DNA of 64,000 bases. Source: Lacihabitans soyangensis (GTDB lineage: Bacteria; Bacteroidota; Bacteroidia; Cytophagales; Spirosomataceae). The stretch spans positions 1-64,000 of the forward strand of contig NZ_RJUF01000173.1 in assembly GCF_024343775.1 (NCBI RefSeq). The letters are read 5' to 3'. A model generated the notes under the pieces. The model made no database searches. It saw only the letters and a program-made list of their open reading frames with translations, and had not been told where the DNA came from. Shown in pieces: positions 17,835 to 27,721 of the stretch (position 1 is its first letter; each line of letters starts with the position of its first letter). The translations under genes were made by a program, and so were the position numbers.

Positions 17835-20414
17835 ATGGAGTTTATCAAAACTATAGTTGACAAAATAAAATTGGTGTTGGCATTCTTTTCTGACAAGCTG
17901 AATGTAGCTGGGGAGCTTTTTGAGCTGCTTTTGCACAAAATTTTTGGAAAAGAAAGAGTTCGTAATTCAAAGAATTACTTAGTTACCAAAAGAGAATCCA
18001 TCAGAAAATCACTTTATGGCCACCTAAATCCCGATGGTGCCTACTATTCTGTTTTGAAAGGTTTGTATAAATGGACTTATAACATTGGTTTCGGAATAAT
18101 TTTTTATATTTTTCTTATAAAAACCAATTTCCTTTGGTTGACAGGCGGTATGCCAAGTGTGGAGCAACTTCAAAATCCTAAACTATCGCAAGCCTCAACC
18201 ATATACTACGCAGACGGCGAAATAATGGGCAAGTTTTTCACTGAAAACCGCTCACCAGTTGATAGTTCGGCTATATCACCTTGGGTTTTCAAAGCCTTGA
18301 TAGCAACCGAAGACAAACGTTTTTTTGAACATTCGGGAATCGACCTAAGAAGAATGGTTGGAGTAGCCAAAGGTATAGTTACAGGTAATTCAGACTCGGG
18401 TGGTGGGAGTACCATATCGCAGCAGTTGGCTAAAAACCTATACAACACACGTAAAAAGGAGATGCGTGGTTTACTTTACTACATTCCTTTAGTGAAAACT
18501 CTGGTATATAAAACCAAAGAATGGCTAACAGCGATTCAGCTCGAAAAGCGTTTTACGAAAGGAGAAATAGCCACAATGTACTTAAATACAGTAGATTATG
18601 GCAACAATGCCTTTGGAATAAAAACAGCTGCAAAGACTTATTTTAACAAAACCCCAGATGCCTTGAACGTTTCTGAGGCTGCGGTTTTGGTTGGTTTGCA
18701 AAAAGCTACGACGTATTACAACCCCATTCGTAACCCAAAAAACTCTAAGAAAAGAAGAAATACGGTATTTCAGAGATTGGTACAAAATGGAGATTTAGAC
18801 CCCAAAGAGGCTGAAAAACTTGCAGAAAAAGATATCAAACTTGATGTAAATATTGAGGATTCTTATGAAGGTCAAGGAAACTACTTTAAAGGAACACTAG
18901 CAAAGTTTATTGATAGCTGGTCTGAAAAAAACGATCTTGGAATAGACATTAACAGAGATGGATTGAGAATTTATACCACTATTGATTCGAAAATGCAGAC
19001 CTATGCTGAAAACGCCGTGACTCAGCATATGAAAATGCTTCAGAAAGAATTTAATGCACAGTGGAAAGATAAAAACCCTTGGACCTATGAAAACGGTGAG
19101 GAAATACCCAATTTTATAGAGGCAGTGGCCAAAAGAGAAAAAATATATAAGCAACTGGCCATCAAGTATAACAACAATGAAGATTCTATAAACTTCTACA
19201 TGAACAAACCCATACCCATGAATGTTTTCAGCTGGGAGGGTAACAAAAAGCAATTAATGAGTCCTATGGACTCTATCAGATATTACAAAAAATTTCTTCA
19301 GGCTGGCATGATGGCATTTGATCCCTATTCGGGTTTTATAAAGGCTTGGGTAGGTGGTATAGACTTTGACCATTTCAAATACGACCACGTAAAACAAGGC
19401 AGAAGACAACCTGGCTCATCTTTTAAGCCTATAGTTTATACCGCAGCAATAGACGGCCCTTTGAATCTATCACCTTGCGATAGACGTCAAGATAAAGAAA
19501 TAGAGATGAAATGGAAGGAAAACGGTGTAGAGAAATCCTACAAACCTAAAAATGCTAACGGAAGATTTTCCAATAGTAATATGACCCTCCGAACAGCCAT
19601 TGCAAGATCCGTTAATTCTGTAGCCGTTCAACTTACCAACGAAATAAAACCAAGCAAAGTAGTAGAATATGCAAAAAAAATGGGCATTACTTCTCCACTT
19701 GACCCTGTGGTTTCACTAGGCTTAGGTAGCTCCGATGTATCGCTTTACGAAATGGTGGCAGCATACGGTATTTTCTTAAATGAAGGCATGTACAGAGAGC
19801 CAATATTTGTATTTAAAATTGAAGACGCCTCAGGAAAGGTATTGTTCGAGTTTGAACCCAAAACACATGAAGCCATAAGACCTGAATCAGCCTACTTGAT
19901 GCAATATATGTTAAGAGGAAATGTGGAAGAGCCCGGTGGAACAGGAGCCAGAATGTTTAATTACAGTGAATTATTCAAAAATGGCGGTCAGGTTGCTGGT
20001 AAAACAGGAACGACTTCTAATAACTCCGATGCTTGGTATGTGGGCTTTACCAAAGACCTTGTCGGGGGTGTTTGGGTAGGTGGTGATGACCGAAGTATCC
20101 ATTTTAGAGGTGGTCTAGGCGAAGGTAGTAAGTCTGCCCTACCGATATTCGGAATGTTTATGAACAAAGTTTACGCCGACAAATCGCTTGGCTATAGCCC
20201 AGGGCCATTTCCCAAACCAAGTGTAAAAATAGAAAAAGACTACTTAAGTTGTTACTCATACGTTAAACGAGACACTAGTGCATTGGATAGTACATCCGGC
20301 AGTGCTAGTTTAGACTCTGTAGAACGTTTTAGAAATAGATTTAATGTAGACTCCAATATCAATCTAGACAGAATAAATAGTAGGCGAATAAAGCCTGACT
20401 CAATCAAGCAATAA
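17835..20414 (+). CDS. bifunctional penicillin-binding protein 1A
   Basis: Class A PBP of 859 residues that polymerises and cross-links peptidoglycan at the inner membrane. One transmembrane segment (residues ~82-103). The GT51 glycosyltransferase has catalytic Glu159 in ATEDKRFFEH, GGGSTISQQLAKNLY (~189-203), and KGEIATMYLNTVDYG. The transpeptidase has SxxK at S528 (QPGSSFKP), SVN at 592-594 and KTGTT at 723-727. All key residues are present. An ~80-residue cytoplasmic N-terminal extension precedes the membrane segment, and the C-terminus ends in a Ser/Asp/Arg-rich tail. Confidence 0.95.
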   Translation: MEFIKTIVDKIKLVLAFFSDKLNVAGELFELLLHKIFGKERVRNSKNYLVTKRESIRKSLYGHLNPDGAYYSVLKGLYKWTYNIGFGIIFYIFLIKTNFLWLTGGMPSVEQLQNPKLSQASTIYYADGEIMGKFFTENRSPVDSSAISPWVFKALIATEDKRFFEHSGIDLRRMVGVAKGIVTGNSDSGGGSTISQQLAKNLYNTRKKEMRGLLYYIPLVKTLVYKTKEWLTAIQLEKRFTKGEIATMYLNTVDYGNNAFGIKTAAKTYFNKTPDALNVSEAAVLVGLQKATTYYNPIRNPKNSKKRRNTVFQRLVQNGDLDPKEAEKLAEKDIKLDVNIEDSYEGQGNYFKGTLAKFIDSWSEKNDLGIDINRDGLRIYTTIDSKMQTYAENAVTQHMKMLQKEFNAQWKDKNPWTYENGEEIPNFIEAVAKREKIYKQLAIKYNNNEDSINFYMNKPIPMNVFSWEGNKKQLMSPMDSIRYYKKFLQAGMMAFDPYSGFIKAWVGGIDFDHFKYDHVKQGRRQPGSSFKPIVYTAAIDGPLNLSPCDRRQDKEIEMKWKENGVEKSYKPKNANGRFSNSNMTLRTAIARSVNSVAVQLTNEIKPSKVVEYAKKMGITSPLDPVVSLGLGSSDVSLYEMVAAYGIFLNEGMYREPIFVFKIEDASGKVLFEFEPKTHEAIRPESAYLMQYMLRGNVEEPGGTGARMFNYSELFKNGGQVAGKTGTTSNNSDAWYVGFTKDLVGGVWVGGDDRSIHFRGGLGEGSKSALPIFGMFMNKVYADKSLGYSPGPFPKPSVKIEKDYLSCYSYVKRDTSALDSTSGSASLDSVERFRNRFNVDSNINLDRINSRRIKPDSIKQ

Positions 20415-20420
20415 TTGACT

Positions 20421-21122
20421 TTAATATATCAAAAATATCGCAGGCCTCTTGTTTAAATCCGGGAGGCCTTTTCTTTTCCAAGATTCAACACTTTGTGTTT
20501 TAATGTACTCCGTTTCGGCAGTAATGTCAGCAGCAATACACAGTCTAGTATTTGGGTTGAGGTTATTAACAATAGCGGCAAGCATCTGATTATTTCTATA
20601 GGGTGTCTCCATAAAAATCTGTGTCTGCTTTTTCTGAAGTGCTTCTCTCTCAAGTGAACGTAGTTTTTTTGCTCTTTCATCGTCTTTAATGGGCAAATAG
20701 CCGTTAAAAGCAAAAGATTGGCCATTAAAACCAGAAGCCATCAATGCCAAAAGAATGGAATTGGGCCCTACCAAAGGCTTGACTTGTAAGCCTAATTGAT
20801 GAGCAACTTCGACCACCAAAGCACCAGGATCGGCCACACCAGCACAACCCGCCTCCGAGATAATCCCTGCATCTTGGTCAAGTTCGCTCAATATTCCGAA
20901 AAGCTCTTCAAAATCTGAGTTTTGATTGATTTCTATAAACCTCAAATCGTCAATTACGATTCCGGCCTTCAAAGAAGAGATAAACCTACGGGTGGTTTTG
21001 ATATTTTCTACAAAAAACACCTTGATGGTCTTCATGGCCTCCAAAGCGTATGGAGTTAGCACAGACTGATGAGAATTTTCAGCCAAAAGCATGGGTAAAA
21101 GAAAAATATCAGGTCGTTTCAT
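20421..21122 (-). CDS. RsmI-like SAM-dependent methyltransferase (tetrapyrrole methylase fold)
   Basis: About 233 residues with the TP-methylase fold: IFLLPMLLAEN, FFVENIKTTRRFI, GIISEAGCAGVADPGALVV (the conserved SEAG/DPG loop), GPNSILLALMASGFNGQSFAFNGYLP and METPYRNNQML. This resembles RsmI, which 2'-O-methylates C1402 of 16S rRNA, but it is shorter and is the second Bacteroidota type; substrate uncertain. ATG 21122 overlaps the upstream stop as ATGA, so it is translationally coupled to the DUF5916 gene; the alternative start at 21176 would run into that gene. Confidence 0.8.
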   Translation of the reverse strand: MKRPDIFLLPMLLAENSHQSVLTPYALEAMKTIKVFFVENIKTTRRFISSLKAGIVIDDLRFIEINQNSDFEELFGILSELDQDAGIISEAGCAGVADPGALVVEVAHQLGLQVKPLVGPNSILLALMASGFNGQSFAFNGYLPIKDDERAKKLRSLEREALQKKQTQIFMETPYRNNQMLAAIVNNLNPNTRLCIAADITAETEYIKTQSVESWKRKGLPDLNKRPAIFLIY

Positions 21123-23338
21123 AGGCTTAGCCAGTAAGTAAGTTTTGCGAAAAGTGCTCTGTTTTTTGGAAGCCAAATTTCAGAATTGTAATTGTCAGAA
21201 TATACCAAGAAAAAGTCAGAAACTGGGGCAAACCGCCACTGAAGTCTTGAGTTGACGTTAAGGTTTTTGAACTGAGAGTTGTACTGTACATAATTGGTCC
21301 AAAACAGCTTTTTACTCATCGTGAAATCTATATTGGGTCCAATGACATACACCTTATTATTACCTGTAGAAAGTTTAATGTCGTTATAAGAATAATTCAA
21401 GGCAACCAAGCCGTAAGGTTGAAAACGGTAATTGAGATTACCGGACATAGAAATAATTCTGCCGTCGTAATATTGACCAAGCAAAGGATTGAAATTGAGA
21501 GCAATAGTTTTGCGTTGATCCGTCACAAAGTTGGCATCAATCGTATAATATTTGTACCTATTACCAGCCAATAATCTTGGCATTTTATTATTACTTCTTA
21601 ACGCATCAAAATCTTTAAACAAATAGGTATAATTTTGACTAAACGTCGTGAGTAGTCTTGTGGTATTCTGAAACACAAGCAATACAAAAGGCCCAGCTTT
21701 GCGGTCGGTCACACCAATACCCTTGCTTTCGTATTGGTCATAATTTAAACCAAAACTATATCTGTTTAAGACTTTAGATTTAGGAAAAAAGTTAAAACCG
21801 AAGGTTGGGTTAAAATGGAAGAAGTTGCCTCTCGGTACAAAACCAGCTTCGGCGTTGAATCCTTTTCCAAGATAATCGTGCGACCATTTGGCTATGAATT
21901 TTCGCGTATTATAATTGAGCAAAAGTCCTGTGGCAAAAGGATTCTCTTGTTGAATTCTATCGAAAGAATGGTGATAAAACAATTTCCCAATCCATTTATT
22001 ATTAGTTGATTGCAGATTATATTCCAGACCTCCTACCCTATTAAAGCCACTAACAGACTCGCTATTTGGGTCGAATTTATTCACAAAAATAGCGGCAATA
22101 TTAGATCGCTGAAAAACCCTTTTCTGTAAGGCAAATACCGTGAAATTCTCAGCTTCTATTCCCTTTTCTTCGTCTTCGGCCGTTTGACTATTGAGTATTC
22201 CTACACGCCAAGTGTCTCCTATTTTACCGCTCAATCGAGCACCGTAGTTTATTCGGCTCTGCACATTTACACCAGTAGAGGTATCCAAGCCAATACCAAT
22301 ATTTCTTGAAAAAAACGGACTATAAAGCTGATTTCCAACTATCAAAGTTCCTGTGGGCGGTAAGAATGGATTGGTAATCAAACTTCCAAAACCAGTAAAT
22401 AAATCTGAATTTTCTATAAAAAACTGCCGCTGTTCTGGTAGGTTCACATCAAACCGTGTTAGGTTAACTACTTGCCTATCAGCCTCCACATTAGAAAAGT
22501 CAGGATTTATGGTTAAGTCCAAATTCAAACCAGACGTCACTCCTATTTTGGCATCCAATCCGATTCCAGATTTGTAAATTGTGGCGGGGTCTTTGGCCTC
22601 AAAATCTTTAGATACTTTACTGGCTATGTAAGGAATAAGGGCCACGTTTGCTCCATTTTTTCTTAGAGGCCTTTCGAATTTTATTGGTATGGTATACCCT
22701 AAACTCATAATAATTTGATTCTGTGGCATTTTCACGAGCGAAGTCTGCTCATTGGTTTGAGTATCAAATCTATAAGCCTTAAAAAACCATAACTGCGAAC
22801 CCTCTTTGAATCTCAAAGTTGAAAAAGGTATAACTGATTCGGAAATCCAAGCATCATCGGCAATATAGGAGTTTGATTTCCATTTATTGTCCCAAAATAT
22901 ATTCAAAAAGCTATTGTCACTGGCTGCGTTGAACATCAAACCTTCACGCATAACACCGTAGGGGTTGGTTCCGAACATAAAACCGTTGGTATGGTCGGCA
23001 AAAGTGTCAAAACAAAAAGTGATGTTATCGTTACCTCCGGCTCTAAAGTCTCTTCGTAATGATGGAATAATGTAGTTTTTCGCCTTCGAATACATCTTGG
23101 CCGAAATGTACAGATTCTTATCGTCGTAGAACATCCTTATCTCCGTGTCATTCACAGCCAGGCCCGAGTCGCTGGGAAAATACTGCCTGAAATTTTTAAG
23201 AACCTCTGCTTTTTGCCATGCTTCCTCGTCTAACTTTCCATCAATATTTATGGTCTGGTTAATGTATTTTACCTCATAACCACCTTGTCCGAATGCAAAA
23301 GAACCCCCAAAAAGCAATAAAAATAAAAATCTTATCAT
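21119..23338 (-). CDS. DUF5916 outer-membrane protein with N-terminal CBM9-like domain
   Basis: 739 residues. Signal peptide (MIRFLFLLLFGGSFAFGQ), then a CBM9-like beta-sandwich (INIDGKLDEEAWQKAEVL, ITFCFDTFADHTNGFMFGTNPYG), then the DUF5916 barrel-like region with DLTINPDFSNVEADRQVVNLTRFDVNLPEQRQFFIEN, ending on alternating beta-strands and WLSL. Function of the family is not established; carbohydrate binding is inferred from the CBM9 part. It overlaps both neighbours by 4 bp (ATGA). A paralogue sits at 53.8-56.0 kb. Confidence 0.88.
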   Translation of the reverse strand: MIRFLFLLLFGGSFAFGQGGYEVKYINQTINIDGKLDEEAWQKAEVLKNFRQYFPSDSGLAVNDTEIRMFYDDKNLYISAKMYSKAKNYIIPSLRRDFRAGGNDNITFCFDTFADHTNGFMFGTNPYGVMREGLMFNAASDNSFLNIFWDNKWKSNSYIADDAWISESVIPFSTLRFKEGSQLWFFKAYRFDTQTNEQTSLVKMPQNQIIMSLGYTIPIKFERPLRKNGANVALIPYIASKVSKDFEAKDPATIYKSGIGLDAKIGVTSGLNLDLTINPDFSNVEADRQVVNLTRFDVNLPEQRQFFIENSDLFTGFGSLITNPFLPPTGTLIVGNQLYSPFFSRNIGIGLDTSTGVNVQSRINYGARLSGKIGDTWRVGILNSQTAEDEEKGIEAENFTVFALQKRVFQRSNIAAIFVNKFDPNSESVSGFNRVGGLEYNLQSTNNKWIGKLFYHHSFDRIQQENPFATGLLLNYNTRKFIAKWSHDYLGKGFNAEAGFVPRGNFFHFNPTFGFNFFPKSKVLNRYSFGLNYDQYESKGIGVTDRKAGPFVLLVFQNTTRLLTTFSQNYTYLFKDFDALRSNNKMPRLLAGNRYKYYTIDANFVTDQRKTIALNFNPLLGQYYDGRIISMSGNLNYRFQPYGLVALNYSYNDIKLSTGNNKVYVIGPNIDFTMSKKLFWTNYVQYNSQFKNLNVNSRLQWRFAPVSDFFLVYSDNYNSEIWLPKNRALFAKLTYWLSL

Positions 23339-23991
23339 TTAAGAAGATTTAAAACTGTCTCAACATCTATTTCGGTGTAATCTTGAATGTACGCACTGCA
23401 TGGAGGTAGCTCTTCTTTGGTATGCGAACTCAACACACCCACTACTTTCATACCTGCATTTAAGCCTGCAGAAACGCCTGAAAATGAATCCTCAAAGACC
23501 AAACAGTTTTCGGGAGCAGCACCTAAATTTTGAGCCGAAGTCAGATAAACCTCTGGATGAGGCTTGTGATGACTCACGTTTTCTGAAGCCATTATGGACT
23601 CCATGCTTTCTTCAAAACCCAAGAATCCCATTATCAAATCAAGATTGGCCCTTGGTGCAGACGTAGCTACACCTGTTTTCAGACCAGCTTCTTTCAACGA
23701 AGCCAAAAATGGAAGAAAGTTAGGAATAGTGACGATATGGTTGGCGTAAATCTCACGGAAAAGAGATTCTTTTTCAAACTCTAAATCCAAAAACTCTTGT
23801 CCAACAATTTCTCTTCCAAGAAAATGTTTCAAAATGTAGCTATTGCTTTTTCCATACATGTGCTGGGCAAATTCCTCCTCTGTCGGAAATAGATTTCGCT
23901 TACCAAAAAAAGACTTAAAAGCTAAACTATGGTAGGGATTGGTATGGCAAATCACACCATCCATGTCAAAAATTACAGCGGCTTGGTTCAT
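23335..23991 (-). CDS. HAD-family hydrolase, beta-phosphoglucomutase-like
   Basis: 218 residues. Motif I FDMDGVICHTN (nucleophile Asp9, Asp11), a helical cap, motif II VATSAPRANL, motif III lysine in SHHKPHPEVYL and motif IV VFEDSFSGVSAGLNAGMKVVG. This is the beta-phosphoglucomutase/phosphatase branch (subfamily IA); sugar-phosphate substrate likely but unproven. First gene of a three-gene coupled operon with DUF5916 and the RsmI-like gene. A TAATTTTG element ends only 4 bp before the ATG. Confidence 0.88.
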   Translation of the reverse strand: MNQAAVIFDMDGVICHTNPYHSLAFKSFFGKRNLFPTEEEFAQHMYGKSNSYILKHFLGREIVGQEFLDLEFEKESLFREIYANHIVTIPNFLPFLASLKEAGLKTGVATSAPRANLDLIMGFLGFEESMESIMASENVSHHKPHPEVYLTSAQNLGAAPENCLVFEDSFSGVSAGLNAGMKVVGVLSSHTKEELPPCSAYIQDYTEIDVETVLNLLK

Positions 23992-23995
23992 ACTT

Positions 23996-24003
23996 CAAAA
24001 TTA
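23996..24003 (-). promoter_or_regulatory. -7 promoter element (TAATTTTG) 4 bp before the HAD start
   Basis: Exact TAnnTTTG followed by AAGT and ATG. If used, transcription begins at or next to the start codon. Confidence 0.45.
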
Positions 24004-24294
24004 ATGGAAATACTTCAAAACCAGTTTTTTGTTCGACAAAATAATAAGTTTAGGAGCTAAAAAGGGCAAACAAATATTAGATTTCTGCAATTTTCAAAAA
24101 ACTCCCTCAGGGCATTTGTTAGAATATCTTGATATCTTTTTTAGAAAATTATAATTTAAACTTTTGCTATTCCTTTGAGTTAAAATTGTGATTAGGAGGT
24201 TGAGTTTGAAATTCAAAAGACATTTTAGCTATTAAAGAGCTTTTTTGCTAAGAATATTATCAAACTCAAGCGAGTATTTTCCTCGAAAACCCAT
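24004..24294. other. divergent intergenic region between the HAD operon and uvrA
   Basis: A/T-rich, no open frame or stable hairpin that I could support. It carries the two outward-facing promoter elements at its ends. No obvious SOS-type palindrome was found in front of uvrA. Confidence 0.5.
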
Positions 24295-24302
24295 TATTTT
24301 TG
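24295..24302 (+). promoter_or_regulatory. -7 promoter element (TATTTTTG) 4 bp before uvrA
   Basis: Exact TAnnTTTG followed by CTAA and ATG; the same 4-bp spacing as on the opposite side of this intergenic region. Confidence 0.45.
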
Positions 24303-24306
24303 CTAA

Positions 24307-27162
24307 ATGAAAAAAAGCGATTCTGCAGTAGATATTAAAGACATTGATTCCCTCGACCCGAAACAGTATATCATCATAAAAGGTGCTCGGGTAAATAACC
24401 TCAAAAATGTTAGCGTAGCCATTAAAAGGAATACTTTAACGGTCATTACGGGGCTTTCGGGAAGTGGAAAATCCTCCTTGGCTTTTGACACACTTTATGC
24501 TGAAGGTCAAAGAATGTACGTGGAAAGTTTGAGTTCCTACGCTCGCCAGTTTTTGGGAAGAATGGAAAAACCCGAGGTGGACTACATTAAAGGAATTTCG
24601 CCTGCGATTGCCATAGAACAAAAGGTTGGTTCAAAAAACCCTCGTTCAACTGTAGGAACTACCACTGAGATCTACGATTACTTTAAATTGCTATTTGCAA
24701 GAATCGGTGTGACCTACTCCCCCAAAAGTGGTGAAGCAGTAAGAAAAGACAGTGTCTCTGACGTGGTCAACTTTGCTTTTACTTATCCAGAAAACACTAA
24801 AGTAATTATACTCAGTCCGCTCAAAACCAAAGAAAATCGTGATGTTTTGGAGGAATTATTGCTTCACCTCAAAAAAGGCTTTACCAGAATAATGGTAAAA
24901 GACGAGGTGGTGTTGATTGAGGATTTTTTAGAACTTGCCGATAAGAAAAAAGTAAAAGCCTCAGACGTTAAAATACTGATAGATAGAGCAGTTGTACATT
25001 TCGACGAAAATAACAATCCCGAGGAAGACACCCAATATAGAATTTCAGACTCCGTTCAAACGGCGTTTTTTGAAGGAGAAGGCGATTGCGAGGTTCAGAT
25101 TATTTCAGAAGATGGCAAAGTTTCGAAATCATTTTCAGATCGATTCGAATTAGACGGAATGCTTTTCGAGGAGCCAACCGTAAATTTGTTTACTTTCAAT
25201 AACCCCTACGGTGCATGTAAACGCTGTGAAGGCTTTGGAAATGTCTTGGGTTTAGATCCTGAATTGGTTTTTCCTGACAAAAATCTTTCTGTATTTGAAG
25301 GTGCCATAGCACCATGGAGAAGCGAAAAAATGAACGAATATTTGATGCCCTTAGTAAGAAAAGGTATTCAATTCGATTTTCCGATACATAGAGCCATAAA
25401 AGACCTCACCGAGGAACAATATCGCCTATTATGGACTGGAAACGAGTACTTTATGGGCTTAGATGACTTCTTTAGATTTCTTGAAGAACAGACCTATAAA
25501 ATACAATATCGCGTGATGTTGTCGAGATATAGAGGCCGTACTACCTGTCCAGATTGTCGAGGATCAAGACTCAGAAAAGACGCTTCTTATGTTAAAATCG
25601 GCGGCAAATCAATAATTGACTTGGTACTCATGCCCATTTCCACCGTTTCTGAGTTTTTCAAAAACCTAGAAATTACGGAATATGAGCAGAAAGTTGCCAA
25701 AAGAATTCTGATAGAAATAAATAACCGACTCGACTTCATGCAAAGAGTTGGCCTTGGATACTTGACACTCAATAGATTAGCCAACTCGCTTTCGGGCGGT
25801 GAAACGCAAAGAATCAGACTCGCCACCTCTTTGGGTAGTTCGTTGGTGGGCTCTATGTATATTTTGGATGAGCCGAGTATTGGTCTTCACCCGAGAGATA
25901 CACAACGCTTGGTAAGTGTTTTGGAATCTTTGAAGGCCCTTGGAAATACTGTGATTGTGGTTGAACACGAAGAAGAAGTGATGCGAGCTTCTGACGAAAT
26001 TATAGATATTGGCCCCGACGCAGGAAATTTGGGCGGACATTTGGTGTTTCAGGGAGCTTGGAATGGTCAAAAAGTAGAGAAATCTGACAGCCATACGTTG
26101 AACTTTCTGAGTGGAATAGATAAAATAGAAATCCCAAAACATAGAAGAAAATTTTTGGATTTTATATCGGTTAATGGAGCTTCTGAAAACAACCTGAAAA
26201 ACGTAGATGTAAAAATTCCATTGGGAGTTTTGGCAGTAGTTACAGGCGTTAGTGGCTCTGGCAAATCGACTTTGATTCGGAAAATACTTTATCCTGCCCT
26301 CGCAAAGCTCAAAGGCGAATATGGTGACGATGTTGGTAAATATAGTGATATTACCGGAAGTCTGAGCCGAATAACGCAGATAGAAATGGTTGACCAGAAT
26401 CCAATCGGAAAATCAAGCCGTTCAAATCCAGTTACTTATATCAAAGCTTATGATACCTTGCGTGCCTTGATGGCAGAGCAGCCATTGTCAAAAACACGTG
26501 ACTACAAGCCTGCTCATTTCTCGTTCAACGTTGAAGGTGGAAGATGCGAAGCCTGCCAAGGCGAGGGACATCAGACGATAGAAATGCAGTTTATGGCTGA
26601 CGTAAAACTAACATGCGAGAGTTGCCAAGGACGAAGATTCAAAAAAGAAGTTTTGGAAGTCAAATACAATGACAAAGACATTGCCGAAATATTGGACATG
26701 ACGGTTGATGAGGCCGTAGATTTTTTCAAGAATAGTCAGGCCAAAATTGCCGATAAGATTCAGCCGTTGCAAGATGTTGGTCTGGGTTATATCAAGCTCG
26801 GCCAGGCTTCTAACACGCTTTCGGGAGGAGAAGCTCAAAGAGTTAAGCTGGCGTTTTTTCTTGGAAAAGGAAATGCAGACAAAGGTAAAACACTATTCAT
26901 TTTTGACGAACCGACCACAGGCTTACACTTTCACGACATCAAGAAGTTGCTTAAAGCCATGAATGCACTTGTTGACCAAGGTGATAGCGTCATTATCATT
27001 GAACACAACATGGAAGTAATAAAAAGCTCCGACTGGATCATTGATCTAGGCCCAGAAGGCGGCGATGCTGGTGGCTATGTGTGTTTCGAGGGTACTCCTG
27101 AAGAAATGGTAAAAATCGAAGGTAACTACACCGCAGATTTCTTGAAAGAAAAGTTGGCTTAA
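24307..27162 (+). CDS. uvrA: excinuclease ABC subunit A
   Basis: 951-residue DNA-damage recognition ATPase of nucleotide excision repair. Two ABC modules: Walker A GLSGSGKSS at 49-57 and GVSGSGKST in the second half; signatures LSGGETQRIRLA and LSGGEAQRVKLA; Walker B YILDEPSIGLHP and FIFDEPTTGLHF. Zinc-finger cysteines are present: CKRCEGFG and CPDCRGSRL in the first half, CEACQGEGH and CESCQGRRF in the second. Length and order are canonical. The short upstream gap to its promoter may give a leaderless mRNA. The next gene starts 4 bp downstream. Confidence 0.98.
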   Translation: MKKSDSAVDIKDIDSLDPKQYIIIKGARVNNLKNVSVAIKRNTLTVITGLSGSGKSSLAFDTLYAEGQRMYVESLSSYARQFLGRMEKPEVDYIKGISPAIAIEQKVGSKNPRSTVGTTTEIYDYFKLLFARIGVTYSPKSGEAVRKDSVSDVVNFAFTYPENTKVIILSPLKTKENRDVLEELLLHLKKGFTRIMVKDEVVLIEDFLELADKKKVKASDVKILIDRAVVHFDENNNPEEDTQYRISDSVQTAFFEGEGDCEVQIISEDGKVSKSFSDRFELDGMLFEEPTVNLFTFNNPYGACKRCEGFGNVLGLDPELVFPDKNLSVFEGAIAPWRSEKMNEYLMPLVRKGIQFDFPIHRAIKDLTEEQYRLLWTGNEYFMGLDDFFRFLEEQTYKIQYRVMLSRYRGRTTCPDCRGSRLRKDASYVKIGGKSIIDLVLMPISTVSEFFKNLEITEYEQKVAKRILIEINNRLDFMQRVGLGYLTLNRLANSLSGGETQRIRLATSLGSSLVGSMYILDEPSIGLHPRDTQRLVSVLESLKALGNTVIVVEHEEEVMRASDEIIDIGPDAGNLGGHLVFQGAWNGQKVEKSDSHTLNFLSGIDKIEIPKHRRKFLDFISVNGASENNLKNVDVKIPLGVLAVVTGVSGSGKSTLIRKILYPALAKLKGEYGDDVGKYSDITGSLSRITQIEMVDQNPIGKSSRSNPVTYIKAYDTLRALMAEQPLSKTRDYKPAHFSFNVEGGRCEACQGEGHQTIEMQFMADVKLTCESCQGRRFKKEVLEVKYNDKDIAEILDMTVDEAVDFFKNSQAKIADKIQPLQDVGLGYIKLGQASNTLSGGEAQRVKLAFFLGKGNADKGKTLFIFDEPTTGLHFHDIKKLLKAMNALVDQGDSVIIIEHNMEVIKSSDWIIDLGPEGGDAGGYVCFEGTPEEMVKIEGNYTADFLKEKLA

Positions 27163-27166
27163 CGAA

Positions 27167-27721
27167 ATGAAAACGCCCTTGGTCTTCAAGCTGATTCTTT
27201 TGCTAGTATTAGCGTGGCGTTTGATAATTACCAACCAGAAATCAACCAAACCTTCTGAAAAAGGTTACATTAATCTTTGGGATTTGTCGGTAAATGAGTT
27301 CCGAAAACCCAATCCTGAAATAGAACCGCGAGAGGCCATTAAAAGGTTTTACAGAGATTTCGTTAGAGAAAACTCAAATCAAAATCAATTGTACTTTCTA
27401 TGTTTTTTAGCTAATAAACTACAAAAACACTATAGTAAAAGAGGAATTTTTCGATTTTTTTGGTACGACCAGCACCTTGTGGTAGCATTCTTTCAGTCTT
27501 TGCATTTACTAAAGTTGGAGAACGAAAGGAAATGTTTTGCAAAAATTCTAACAAACCTAAATACCGATAGTTTTAGAAAAGTAATGAATAACGAAATACC
27601 AGAGTCAAATGCTTTTTTGGAAACGAATCAGGATTTTGACCAATTTTACCTCGAATTTGATCAAATGTTTGATTTCGGTAAATATTGTGAGACTTTAGTA
27701 AACCAATTTTATGCTGATTAA
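27167..27721 (+). CDS. hypothetical protein, helical, one N-terminal membrane anchor or signal
   Basis: 184 residues. The hydrophobic N-terminus (VFKLILLLVLAWRLII) is followed by a mostly alpha-helical region: QLYFLCFLANKLQKHYSKRGIF, VAFFQSLHLLKLENERKCFAKIL and a C-terminal FYLEFDQMFDFGKYCETLVNQFY. The pattern faintly recalls DMP19/DUF4375-type proteins, but I do not recognise it with confidence. It starts 4 bp after uvrA and overlaps the next gene by 11 bp, so it is probably cotranscribed with both. Confidence 0.6.
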   Translation: MKTPLVFKLILLLVLAWRLIITNQKSTKPSEKGYINLWDLSVNEFRKPNPEIEPREAIKRFYRDFVRENSNQNQLYFLCFLANKLQKHYSKRGIFRFFWYDQHLVVAFFQSLHLLKLENERKCFAKILTNLNTDSFRKVMNNEIPESNAFLETNQDFDQFYLEFDQMFDFGKYCETLVNQFYAD

